The translations under genes were made by a program, and so were the position numbers. The notes under the pieces are model-generated. The model searched no databases and was not told the DNA's origin. It saw only the letters and a program-made list of their open reading frames with translations. Below are positions 1 to 10,230 of a stretch of 64,000 nucleotides of DNA, in pieces. The DNA comes from Marsupella aquatica (lineage: Eukaryota > Marchantiophyta), in assembly GCA_973895155.1 (NCBI GenBank), contig OZ316895.1, forward strand, positions 11,842,001 through 11,906,000, in the 5' to 3' direction. The stretch's first letter is position 1, and each line of letters opens with the position of its first letter.

Positions 1-1070
1 TGACTCTGCAGCATCATAAAGGGCCCACAGTTTAGGACTTAACATCGGCACGTTGCAGCAACATTGCCTGATCACATGAACTTGCATTTTTTCCGAAGGA
101 TTCTGGCAACCTGCAACCTCTTGATTTTGGCGCTTTGATGGGTCGATTGGTGAGGGACAGAGGTGTAATGTTGTGCAACAATGGAGGCAACTGGGAAATA
201 ACCCGTGTGGTTCCCCATATTTGTCCTCAGTTCAAAGCTTGGAGACTATGAGGCCCCTAAACCCTCTTAAGTCCCCTTGATACCCACTGAAGTTGCACTG
301 AGGATTTATTTGTTCCAGGATCTGGAACCTTGTCTCCAAATTTTTGTTCTTTTACACTGATACATATGTGTGGTAGTGGGGGTTGATTTGTTCAATTGGT
401 CATTGAAATGTACCGGAGAACACTGTTCATCCACTAGGACGGCAGTGATTTGCAACGTTGCTCCAAAGTCTGGATTGCACCTGCTAATTTGTTGTGAGGT
501 GGGTGTAGCTACTAGAATAAGTATATTTAAACCCAAGCTCGGTTTATGGCCCCCACCTCTACATTTTGCCGACTAGTGGCATCTGGTTCTTCCCTTTAGG
601 TCCCACACTTATCGATGCAGCGTCACAAGCCATTGCTTGGTCAAGCCAGGTCGTCATGTGTGCTCCTTGTACAAGCAAACACCAATAGATGTATACCCCT
701 TTCCCCAAAGCTATATTCTTGTTCAATTGTAGGCCACTGGTGTGCATGGTGTCTTTGTATCGTTTAAATTGTTTTTAGATACTAGAAAAGTTGACTTTCC
801 TTGCTCGGAGGTTAGAGAAGCTTTTGGCAACTTTTTTCAGGTGAGGTAGCCCTTGATAACCAAAGGAATCATCATAGGACATAATTAATATAAAGCTCAT
901 TTCATGGCCTTTGGTAAAAACGAAACAAAAGATAGGTTGAGGCCACTTGGACAACTTGGGACCTAGAGTATCCCAGCCAGAACATAGAATGGATGGCAAG
1001 GAGCCAATGTAACTATGTGCATAATCATGAGAGCATCTCACATTTTTAGGAAAGGACCGATTCAACAAAA
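1..1070. other. No gene recognised
   Basis: Short ORFs only, none with a recognisable motif, plausible splice structure or family match. No tandem repeat or RNA gene was seen here. Confidence 0.5.
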
Positions 1071-1074
1071 AGGG

Positions 1075-2010
1075 CCAAACAAAGTACTCTACAATGGTAT
1101 AAAAGTACTAAAAGAAGTACATAGAGGACAAACATGAAACTCAAAAGAAGAAGGCAAATATATCCTTGGAGGGGCAAGCCTCTGCTTAAACACGTTAGTA
1201 CCCATTGTTAGAGATGTAGGAGAGATTCTCGGGCTTGAGCATGCTATAACGTAGAGGATAATGCAGGTCTGGTCTGAGTAGGGTTCAGGCTAGAATCTCT
1301 GCCCAGACATGCATTATAGTAGTAATTTCTGTCCCAAAAAAGGTAACTTCTGGGCAACAGATTATGCGAATAGCAAGGCCTCCAGAAATGTTTTACATGC
1401 CATTAACTTGCCTTCTGGACAGAATTTACATCACCAAAATTTGTTGATTGAAGTGGATTGTCAAGATAGATAGTAATGGTCCTGTGGAACCATCCTATGC
1501 ATGAACGTCTTGAGCTGCATGTTGCAGGAACCCATCCCACTAATGATGTATTCTCCCAAATATTTTAATAGCAAGGGGGAGGAAGCTATCTAATAATGGT
1601 CATGTTGCATATTTCTCCTCTTTTGCTATTGACTACACCCATGCAGTTGTTGGCCCTGCCTGTGATTCCACTATCTGGGTGATGTCTTGACACACAGGGT
1701 TGGCACCCACAACATCAGCTAAGACCAAACTCAGATCAGCCAAGGTATGTGTCATCTCATATCATGGGAAGATCAACAAAGTGTCTGCACAAGCCAAGAC
1801 CAGGCAAATCAAGTAGCACCACCCATCCAACTTCCCAACTCAGAGGCCATGGGCAGTAGTCTCAGGGATTGGGTTTAGTGTCTGCCCAGCATCAAAAGTA
1901 GCTATGGTCTCTCCACCTGTATCACACTCAAGAAGATGTACCCATTGTCTTCACAATGCTTCTCACATGTGCAAAAAGTACAGTGGGTAAACTCACAAAG
2001 AAGTGGTTGT
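1075..2010 (-). mobile_element. Decayed copy of the LINE-type tail found intact at 10.2-11.2 kb
   Basis: Stretches of this region align by eye, in the same order and orientation, with the open LINE-type ORF at 10231-11222. Around 1165-1235 it matches the end of that ORF, around 1575-1740 the endonuclease part (shared words such as gatgtcttg and acaacatc), and around 1940-2000 the zinc-finger part. The match seems to continue past the ORF end, since both copies share a segment near 1075 and 10012. Indels and stops mean no ORF survives. It is probably an old 5'-truncated insertion of the same family; only the 3' portion is visible. Confidence 0.6.
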
Positions 2011-4500
2011 TGTAAAAGCATGAGGTGCTTCCCTTATGAATAATGCCCTCCTACTGTAGTTAGCAGGGCACTCCTCCAAGCCTGAGGGTGCCAGCGTAAG
2101 GGCATGGGGGATTGGAATTTTGTCACACATAATTTCTGTTGTATTTTTCAGTTTGTGTCGCTATTTACCATGAGGAAGTAGAGACAATCAAGGGGACAAT
2201 TGACTGAGAGTCTAGCCAGGGCATTAGGTGAGACACTGCCAGAAAAACTGTGCTACAAAGTCAGATAGAGAAACACATTTAAAACAATTAGGACTGAGCT
2301 CATTAGGATTAAGGGTGGGGTTCGATTACAATTTTGATTACGAATCAAGGGCATTCTTCACATTACACTATTGCTTCTCACAACATTGCACTGCACAAAT
2401 AGTCATCAATTACAAACATAAAAATTGGGGCTTTAAGGTGAATGCGTAGTTGCCTAACAACACAATCACTTCCATAAACTAGGGATTCAGATCAGTGGTA
2501 GCAAGATGAAGAACATGGTGAAACTAGGGTATAATCTCACAAAGGTAATTTCACACTGAATTATTGAAATAGACAGTTTGTAGTTGCACACTAACGGTTT
2601 GGCCTTGGATAGGGTTCAAAAAAATCTGACTACCTTTGAAGGAGTGACCTTCATTGGGCCATGGAAATTTTCCAAGGTGAAAAATAGCTAGGATAACCCA
2701 CATTTGGAGTCAATATCTAAACAATTAATCATCAAAACCTAAGGGCCAACTACAAAAAATCATTAGCACTACATGTGATCCACAATAAGTATATACTATT
2801 CTGAACAATGCTTTTTAAAGCATAGGGAGTAAAATGAGGTGTTACACAAAGGCAAAGAGTATTCTTTATTAAGTACCTCGTTCAAACTTCATCTAAGTCA
2901 TTGAAAATCCAAAAGGGGAATATTTATAAAATATGATCTTCATACAATATGAATATTTAAGCAGGTCAAAATGGCATGTGCTATCCTAACAAATAATCTA
3001 GTTTGACCTCCCACTTCAAAACTCAAAGAAGCTGAGATAGGCCCAAATTGACTAGGGCAAAGCATCCTAAGCTTTTTGGTGCTACCCAAGTTTGTGACCA
3101 AAATGCTTTTGGGCTCAAGCGTATGGGTTTTATGTTGCCTTTGGTTGACATGGCCCCCTTCTAGCTGTAGGGTAAACAGATGTAAGACTTGATTTCCAAG
3201 TGCTTGTGGTCCACGGTCGAACCTACTGCATTGGCTGCATGGCATGTATATTTCGACAAAAACTAAGGCTGTTCAAGTACTCGAAAGCCCCTTCGACAAG
3301 GGCTTGTTATAAATATATAACGCTGCCCTTGTCATAACCCGCAAAGCCTGGTCAAAGGAGTTTGTCAGGTGTGAATTCTGGTGTGCATTTATTCGGTCAC
3401 GTTTCAAATTTACCAAAGCTCCACCCTCATCGCCTGCTTTCCAAGTAATGTGCAAATAGTGATCTATTACGTGCTAGTCACTTTTGTTCTCTTACAATAC
3501 ATATAATTATTTGACACCCACTTACAGATATTTCTATGGGTTTTCATTAATTATACCTATGTTGAAGTGCATACTTGAGTGACTATGCTTACTTTTAGAT
3601 TTCTTACTTGGACAATCACCAACTCAACAGACTCTGATGATGGACGTGGCACTTCAGAGTGATTACGTATACTTAATCCTCTTTGTGATTTTCCTTTGTA
3701 CGTTTTGGTGCTCTACGACAAAGATTGCATAATCCAGATTTGATTGGGCATTATGAAAATTCTCAATAAAAATTGAAAATATGCTACTCCTTCAAGTGTA
3801 TAAATTCTTTTCAGGAGGGCACTGTCGGCAATAATGGTCCCTCAAAACCTGAGGTGAAGCCCTGTTTTTGACTCTACTTTCACTAACTGTAGAAGACAGA
3901 AAAAATCATTTTGGCCTTCAATGCCCTGGTAAGAGGGCCCCCTCTTAAAGTCTTACCAGGGCATTGTTGGCATTAATAACCCCCCAACACTCGAGCTTCA
4001 TTTTGGGGTGCAGTATGGCCCATAGTGCCCCTGTTACCATGGCCATACTACAAGATTAGAGATGCCTGTAGAATGATTGAAACATGTAGTGCTACCACTT
4101 GGACGAGTATGCCTTTTACTAGGGTAGGGGCAACTATTGCACTAGGAAGAGTCTATAGTTGGACGAAAGTCAACAGGTCTACGTTTTCATCAAACTGCGT
4201 AGAGCTAGGTTTCTTGGAAATATCTCCCATCCAACATTGACGGTGAGATATCTATATAATTATATACTTGTATCCTGCACTCTGGCTGATGCACTTCATC
4301 TCAGACCATAGGCTTTCAGTGGGCCAGCCATATCCTCTGACAACTCACATCCAGCAATCCAGCATGGATGCGAGTGACAATCATCACGCACGCTTTGAAA
4401 ATATTTGGCAGTCGTTTTGCTCCACCTGGGAACCTTCCTCAGCCAGACAATGGTATCCAGCATCGAGATGGACAATATGTTTAACATCGGTCACCCTTTA
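2011..4500. other. Intergenic, no gene recognised
   Basis: Only short unsupported ORFs. A 16-bp hairpin at 3919-3966 is listed separately. Near 3825 and 3957 two similar direct-repeat words flank it, so the stretch may be the remnant of a small mobile element. Confidence 0.45.
3919..3966. repeat. Inverted repeat with 16-bp perfect arms
   Basis: The left arm caatgccctggtaaga (3919-3934) is the exact reverse complement of 3951-3966, with a 16-base loop. It has no T-run like a bacterial terminator and lies far from any gene, so a transposon remnant or foldback is the likeliest explanation. Confidence 0.6.
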
Positions 4501-4540
4501 TTTCAAATCTCAACAATTTGGTGATTCGGGACCTGCTTTC

Positions 4541-5020
4541 CATCAAATCTCAACAATTTGATGAGACTGTAAAGTCGAGGTATCTGCCCACTCGAAGGGT
4601 TGAGGAGTAGGAATTGTAGGATCCTACGGTGATGCCTTACATCAATTCCCAACAATTTGGTGAAACTGTAAAGTCGAGATATCTGCCCACTCGAAGGATC
4701 TAGCAATAGAAATTTTACGTAAAGTGATGCTTTACATCAAATCTCAACAATTTGGTGAGACTGTAAAGTCGAGATATCTGCCCACTCGAAAGATCTAGAA
4801 GTAGGAATTTTAGGTAAAGTGATGCTTTACATCAAATCTCATCAATTTGGTGAGACTGTAAAGTCGAGGGATCTGCCCACTCGAAGGGTCTAGGAGTAGG
4901 AACTGTAGGACCTGCGGTCATGCTGCATATCAAATCTCAACAATTTGGCGAAACTGTAAAGTCGAGGTGTTTGCCCACTCGAAGGATCTAGCTGTAGAAA
5001 CTGTCGGAACTGCGTTCATG
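4541..5020. repeat. Tandem repeat, five ~95-99 bp units
   Basis: Units begin near 4541, 4640, 4735, 4830 and 4928 with a word like catcaaatctcaacaatttg; a partial copy precedes them near 4503. Each unit carries gtcgag and, 11 bases later, ctcga, a short inverted pair that could form a small stem. Units 3 and 4 are the most alike, which suggests stepwise amplification. No coding role is apparent. Confidence 0.85.
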
Positions 5021-5541
5021 AAAATAATGACACTTGCTGAAGATGAAGACGGTATGGCCAGTCTGGACTTGGTGCGAGAAAAGAAGTCCCACTACGGGAT
5101 AGGTGGCTACTAATAAGTCACTTTCATCTCCTTTCTTATGCTTCCAAGCCCAGAACTCATATTCTCACTGTCAGTGGTGATGACACTGACTTATGTTGTA
5201 AGCGGGACACCAGAGCACATTTGGAGCAGTCTCCACAATCTCTCCAAGAAATTGACGAAAGTCCCTAGAGCAGGGAAAGAGAGCATGATTCAAATATAAG
5301 AACATGCTCAATCAGTATAGACAGCACAGCACGCGTGCATAAGAAAAGGAGAGTACAATAGCACGAGTACATAATTCACAAATTTCCTCTGTAGTGATTG
5401 ACCTAGTGATCTAGGGAGAATGGTGTGATTATACAGTCCTCCCCGTCTTGAATATCGACTTCATCTACAACTAGGCAAGTAACAACGTTGTCATCGAAAC
5501 AGTCATGTCTTATGTTTCTACATTGCGGACTACCAACACTA
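5021..5541. other. 3' flank of the nuclease gene, nothing recognised
   Basis: No ORF, repeat or RNA gene seen between the tandem array and the nuclease stop codon. Part of it is presumably the 3' UTR of the minus-strand nuclease gene. Confidence 0.4.
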
Positions 5542-6489
5542 CTACAATACTGCTCTGGCCAAAGCAGATTCCTTTGAGAATATGCGATTTAGAACAGCAG
5601 CAAGTCTAACTCCCCCTTTGGCAAGCTGTTGCTCCACAATTGGTAATCTCGAGTAGAAATAATCATCCTCCAGAATTGTACCAGCCGTGGCGTCTCTGTA
5701 CGCCCATTTGCAAGCCAGAATGATGCTCTCATCAGCAATCAGGTCAGGACAGACAAGTGCCCCATCTGGGCAACTACCCCAATCTGTGGTATCTTTCAAC
5801 CAAGCAGTTGTGATGTTTTGATAGAGCGCATCTTTGAAGGCCGAAAGATCGGAGTCGAACAAATAGTCCCTCGCTCTGGCTATGAATTCATTATCCCAAA
5901 TATGGTGCAAGTTGTATTTCCTGGTATACCAATGCAGAATGATAGAATTGCCCCCAGCATCTGTTGTGAATCCCACATGGAGGGGCTGGTGAATATCCCC
6001 CATGAAGTGAGCCAAAAACAGGAGTGCTTCAGTGAGATTATATCCTGCCTTCAAAGGATGATGATTTCCCCTCAAGGCCGGGCCTGAGGCATGGTAGGTG
6101 AGCAACTGAGACGAATAATTGTTGATACCTCCAGCAACACACATATCCTGTTGGTCCTTCTCGTTGTGGCAGTCCCGAGCATAATCATAGTTGCAATAAA
6201 AGTCAGGTGTGTCGATGTAGTGCAAAGGACTGGTCCACTGCCATTTCCACATCCATCTGACATCATCCGCCCATGTGCAGAGACTCGCGAGACTGCCATT
6301 AGCATACTCTGGCAGCAAGCTCCTCACGCCCGCCAATGCAGCTGGCGTCAACAGAGGTTCCGCCAGGAGGCATGTAATGTGATGCCCGTCCGCACCCCAT
6401 GCTTCAACGGAAACCAGACCCTGCTGTAGAGTGCAGAGCACCAGTCCCAAGCTCAAAAGAACCCACGTCCGCCCAACCCTAAACGCCAT
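5542..6489 (-). CDS. S1/P1-type nuclease (plant endonuclease), intronless
   Basis: This encodes a 315-residue zinc-dependent nuclease of the S1/P1 family, which cleaves single-stranded DNA and RNA and is secreted or vacuolar. The ATG at 6489 is preferred because it gives a signal peptide (residues 1-30) ending exactly before Trp31 of WGADGHH, the N-terminal Trp that binds zinc in mature S1/P1 enzymes. Other family signatures follow: WADDVRW, SPLHYID, a Cys-rich CNYDYARDCHNEKDQ segment, HFMGDIHQPLHVG and NLHHIWDNEF, so the usual His and Asp zinc ligands appear present. Length matches plant BFN1/ENDO proteins (about 300 residues). The frame stays open upstream without an ATG; I treat that as leader. 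Angiosperm homologues usually have several introns, so a single exon is odd and suggests a retrocopy or intron loss. Confidence 0.93.
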   Translation of the reverse strand: MAFRVGRTWVLLSLGLVLCTLQQGLVSVEAWGADGHHITCLLAEPLLTPAALAGVRSLLPEYANGSLASLCTWADDVRWMWKWQWTSPLHYIDTPDFYCNYDYARDCHNEKDQQDMCVAGGINNYSSQLLTYHASGPALRGNHHPLKAGYNLTEALLFLAHFMGDIHQPLHVGFTTDAGGNSIILHWYTRKYNLHHIWDNEFIARARDYLFDSDLSAFKDALYQNITTAWLKDTTDWGSCPDGALVCPDLIADESIILACKWAYRDATAGTILEDDYFYSRLPIVEQQLAKGGVRLAAVLNRIFSKESALARAVL

Positions 6490-6497
6490 TTCCTCCT

Positions 6498-6584
6498 CCT
6501 GTCTTTCTCTACATCCGCAATCTATAGGCCACAGAAATGATACTCCCCTGTCTTTCTCTACGTGCACACTGTCGAGGCCACAGA
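6498..6584. repeat. Imperfect tandem duplication just upstream of the nuclease start
   Basis: Two 38-bp copies (6498-6535 and 6547-6584) share cctgtctttctctac at one end and ggccacaga at the other. They lie in the presumed nuclease leader, and the outer copy touches the RWD fragment, so the duplication marks the junction between the two. Confidence 0.7.
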
Positions 6585-6803
6585 TACTTGCTGTTGTTGG
6601 TTTTGTTCCTAAGATCAAATTCCGGAAGCTGCTCCGTGGAATATCCTGGAGGCAACTGAATGTCTATGTATAAAGGCGGAGGCAGGTTGGGTTCGTCTGC
6701 GTCGTCCCCAGGCGCATGGATCAATCCGCAACCGAAACGAATTCGTTGTCACTGATCTCGCTGGAGCTGTCATAGAAGATAGACACGAGAGCAAGCAACT
6801 CAC
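6584..6803 (-). pseudogene. Fragment copy of RWDD4-like exon 1
   Basis: On the minus strand this region encodes ELLALVSIFYDSSSEISDN and then, after a frame change, NLPPPLYIDIQLPPGYSTEQ. Both parts match exon 1 of the intact RWDD4-like gene at 15271-15543 nearly base for base, with small indels. Homology starts just after the first few codons and stops near the matching NNSKYP, where the nuclease leader repeat begins. Frameshifts and missing exons make it non-functional. It is part of a run of minus-strand gene fragments between 6.6 and 9.2 kb. Confidence 0.85.
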
Positions 6804-6809
6804 TCTTCT

Positions 6810-7200
6810 TGTGCTGCACCCGGAAGCGAGGGAATGACGTATCGTGGGAGTAATGAACGAATCGCAGGAATCCGCCTTGAAACTCGGGCACGTTTTCCAC
6901 AGGAAAGGTGCTCTGCGATGTGGGGAGCATCAAATCTAAGCTGTGCAGAAGCGGGTGCAATCCTGGCTCCACATCGGAGGCAGACGGCGTTTCGGAAGTT
7001 GAGCCTACTGTGCAGATTGCAATCGTGTCACACGGGACTCCTTCACATGGGCAAGATGTGCACGCTTCAGCAGTGCTGGTTCAGTACAGAAAGAGGTTGG
7101 ATTCCATCATGATTCACGGTAACGATTGAGACAAGGGTCACAAGAACTAGAGGTGTACGCCAAGAAATCAATATACATTAGGGCGTCTCAACCAATCTCT
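6810..7200 (-). other. Possible fourth gene fragment, unrecognised
   Basis: Between the RWD and BAHD fragments the minus strand holds an open stretch with non-random-looking protein, including STFPVENVPEFQGGFLRFVH. It runs directly into the RWD fragment in frame. I could not assign it to a family. It may be another captured exon or chance coding potential. Confidence 0.25.
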
Positions 7201-7201
7201 T

Positions 7202-7606
7202 TACCCTTTTTTGTGGGTTCCCTTCTGCAGGAAATTTATGTTTCTTCGTTTCGTTGGCCCGGGATATTTCAGACCATGCTGTCATGTAGTTGAAAAAACC
7301 CTTCCCATCAGTGTGCATGTGATTGAAGTTCAAGACAAGAACCACTTCCCCACATTTGAAGCATGTGACTTGGACGAAGATGCAAGGTAGACCTTCCGGA
7401 GAGACCCTTTGAGTCGATTTAAGAGCTGCGAGTACAGAGCCGCTGAATTGTCTGCCAGTCTGTAGGCGGGAAACAGAGGGACATAGGCGTCGGCGCTGGC
7501 CAAATCAATAAAATTGGTTGAATGGTCTCTATAATTCATGAGGCGTTTGTTGGAACGGCTTGACGACGGTGAGCACAACATCCATGAAGGAGAGTGCCAG
7601 GGCCAT
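7202..7606 (-). pseudogene. BAHD acyltransferase remnant
   Basis: BAHD enzymes transfer acyl groups from CoA thioesters in plant specialised metabolism. The minus strand shows an N-terminus MDVVLTVVKPFQQTPHEL, typical of the family, then a stop. A shifted frame contains YVPLFPAY and NRLKGSLRKV. Another shift gives IFVQVTCFKCGEVVLVLN followed by NHMHTDGKGFF, where HMHTDG is the catalytic HxxxDG motif. The usual middle segment is deleted and the C-terminal half with the DFGWG motif is absent. It is therefore a truncated, frameshifted pseudogene. It sits between the RWD and eIF3d fragments on the same strand. Confidence 0.8.
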
Positions 7607-7738
7607 GCTTGACCTCCTGTTTCTCCCCAGCACGATGACCTTATCTGGACTCCTTCCGCAATCCTTCGTGTCCTCTTACGTCTAGAATACTCATTAAAAA
7701 AAGAATACAAAAGAGCGGATCGAAGTGGATGTCTCTTC

Positions 7739-7772
7739 CCCTTTTTGGGGAGTTCCCTTGTGCAGGAAATTT
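7739..7772 (-). repeat. 34-bp repeat of the BAHD fragment end
   Basis: Positions 7739-7772 resemble 7204-7237 in the same orientation, both ending tgcaggaaattt or nearly so. Read on the minus strand they give KFPAEGNPQKR and a close variant. The pair brackets the BAHD remnant, so it may be a duplicated piece of it. Confidence 0.6.
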
Positions 7773-8239
7773 GACCCAAACCCAACTTTTGGCAAACTTA
7801 ACCCAGGGGTTTTAGGATTGAGACGGGTCTCAACTCCCGCCCACAGGTGAACTCAACATCGTGGACTTATTGAATTCCGTCATTTTTCTCAAGGGAGCCG
7901 ATGATTCTTGAATGGAAGCCGACACATTCGCTCGAGCATCTCAAACCAGCTGTTCCGTGAAGGTTTTGCGTGATCGGAAGCTGCAGGCCCGGGTCATAGG
8001 TCCAAAATCTGCCGTTCTCTCAAAAAACGGTGGCACCACTAAATTGGGGATCAGTGCCCCCCAAAATTGGTTTGTGCAAATGCGTTGGCACCCTTAAGAA
8101 AAATGACTAAATTTGAAAATATTATGATGTTGAGTTATCCTGTAGAACGCAAAAACTTCAGTCGAGCCAACATTTTGCAGATCACCATTCAGGAAGACTA
8201 ATTTGTGGTCATAAGAGAGGGGCACGCCCACTGGATGTT

Positions 8240-9190
8240 ACCTTCAGTGCACCCAACATGTTGTCCACATTAAGATTGATTTGCATTGCAAAGTCCTTGG
8301 GCTTATACCTTTGGACGGCCGGTAGCACATGGTTGTAGTAAATGAACGCACGCAACTGGCCGTCCAAAGGTATCTGAACTCATTCAAAGAGTTTATAGTT
8401 TGGAGAATCTCAGTACCCTTCACTTCTGCCAAACTGTCGAGCTCACATGTAGCAACAAGAGTTCGTGTCCTGCATTCATAAAGGTATTCCGAGCATAATT
8501 CAACAGAATTAGAGTTAGGGTGGAAGTGCATACCAGGTAGCCAACTCAAGAAACTACCAAATTCAGGAGTCCGTATCTATCAATTTGGGGAATAGCTGAG
8601 CAGAGACATGACATCATCGAGCTTCCATTTTCCATAACGGTACGCGACAGATGCCTCTTCCGCATTCTCTGAAGCAAAAGGATTTGGCTCATTAAATTAG
8701 TACTTCTTCCCTTCCTGGAAAAATCAGAAAAATCTTAATTAATGATCGAACAGAACTCCCGGGATGCTCGCACCATGTAAAATAAGCCAGGTACCACCAC
8801 TTCCAAATACCATAAACTATTAAGAACTTACCTTTTGCAAAACCTGCTGAGAGAAATTCTGGCTGAGGGAATCAACAGAGTTGATACTTTCCTTCTCTTC
8901 AGGGATGGGCTCCTGGGCAGTCTCCTTCACCTAAACCAAAAGGGCAGAAACCGAAGTATACATCATCCATATGTAATCCTAAACAACACAGCATTCTGAG
9001 ATCGAGAAGAACAGAAACGAGTGGGCAACAGAAGGTGACAGGTCTGCAAACTCACAGTTAAGAGGTCAAAAGATGGATCTCTCTTATCAAAGAAGGCCTT
9101 GTTTCCCACTTTCTGGACGACTCTGTCCCACGAGTAAACTGATCGCGGTGAGCACATTAGGGTTGACAGAATGGCATCGGGTTGCAAACA
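8240..9190 (-). pseudogene. eIF3d (translation initiation factor 3 subunit D) fragment
   Basis: The minus strand encodes [16 protein letters not shown] and [11 protein letters not shown], followed by a GT donor at 9055. A second exon-like block (8930-8832) reads VKETAQEPIPEEKE and NFSQQVLQK, ending in a gtaagt donor. A third block begins near 8714 after ccag and reads FNEPNPFASENAEEASVAYR and KWKLDDVM, but an in-frame TAA lies just before it. Later blocks give LDSLAEVKGTEI, SLNEF and, in another frame, FAMQINLNVDNMLG. These are successive parts of the central to C-terminal region of eIF3d. A stop, frameshifts and missing ends show a pseudogene. Retained intron-like boundaries argue for a genomic copy, not a processed one. 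Confidence 0.85.
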
Positions 9191-10230
9191 CAATGCCAAC
9201 TTCTTCATTACTTCCTGTAGCAATCGCCTGCAGGCACCAAACCGAGTTATGTTGTTTACTTCCCTCCCTTCAGAAGACAATAGAGAGCGAAACCTTGAAA
9301 ATAAAGGGGAGTTGTTGTAACCTTGTTAAATAACCATTTTACTCACGTTGCCCCAAACACAATGGGCATGATTATGAAAATTCCAAGCACGCATGTTCGG
9401 GCTTGGGGCAAAATCAATGATGTGGCGCAATGACAGGCCATAAAATTTGGAAAATGCAAAATACACCGGTGGGCAGGTGTGGCCTGTCTCAAACTGGAAC
9501 CCCCTAGGTAAAGTTTTCCTAAAACTTTTGTTTTGGTCAGAGTTAAGGACTGAAATTTCCAGCAGCGTCTGACGGAAAAACACAGGAAAGAGTAGATTCC
9601 CTAGTGGATGGGCATAGTTTGAGAGTATCATAGCAATAGGGCCGGCCGTAATTGGGAGTCTAAGAGCAAAGGCAGCTGGGCTCAAGGAGGGAAGGAGGGA
9701 AATATGCACTTAGTAAGCACAATTGTTAGAGATATGTTCATTTCTTTTCCTTGATTAATTTCTGACCTTTGGATCTACCTAGATTTAAGGAAAATTGTAA
9801 GATTTTGGCTAACTAGTCTGATTACCCGTTCCTTTATCATAAATAAACTTTTCTATGCTATTTTCGGTTCATCTTTGCCCCCATCCCTGTTTTGTGTCCA
9901 CCCTTGTTTTCAGTTTTGTCCTTGTTGAGAGTTACTGTCTAGAGAAAAAAAATAAAAAATAAAAAAATAAAAAAAATAAAAAAAAATATACACACTTTTT
10001 ATATACAAAGGGACCAAACAGAGTACAAATGAACAAACAAAAGAGGGCCCAAGTGGACAAAACCAATCGAAAAAGAAGTGAGCAAAAGGGAACCACTAAA
10101 CACCAAGAAAGAGGAACTAAAAGTAAGAAATGAACAATAGGGAACCCCTAAAAACCAAGAAAGAGAGAGAGACTAAAACTAACCCAAGCGGACCGAGGTC
10201 CTCATCATTCCTACCGATTGTGGCAAAAAG
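9191..10230. other. No gene recognised; A-rich tract at 9943-9990
   Basis: A 127-codon open frame at 9326-9709 on the minus strand has no recognisable motif. The A-rich tract 9943-9990 (A-runs split by single T) is followed by ~220 bp of purine-rich sequence containing two copies of a word like ctaaaaaccaagaaagag. This is probably the 3' UTR side of the adjacent LINE-type element. Confidence 0.45.

Noticed and set aside
4541-5020. CRISPR-like array
   Set aside because: Units are contiguous repeats with no unique spacers, and the genome is eukaryotic.
7330-7785. 151-codon ORF as an intact gene
   Set aside because: It covers only one of three frames of a BAHD remnant; the catalytic HxxxDG motif lies in another frame.
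9326-9709. N-terminal part of the eIF3d pseudogene
   Set aside because: The 127-codon frame precedes the eIF3d fragment, but I found no eIF3d N-terminal motif in it.
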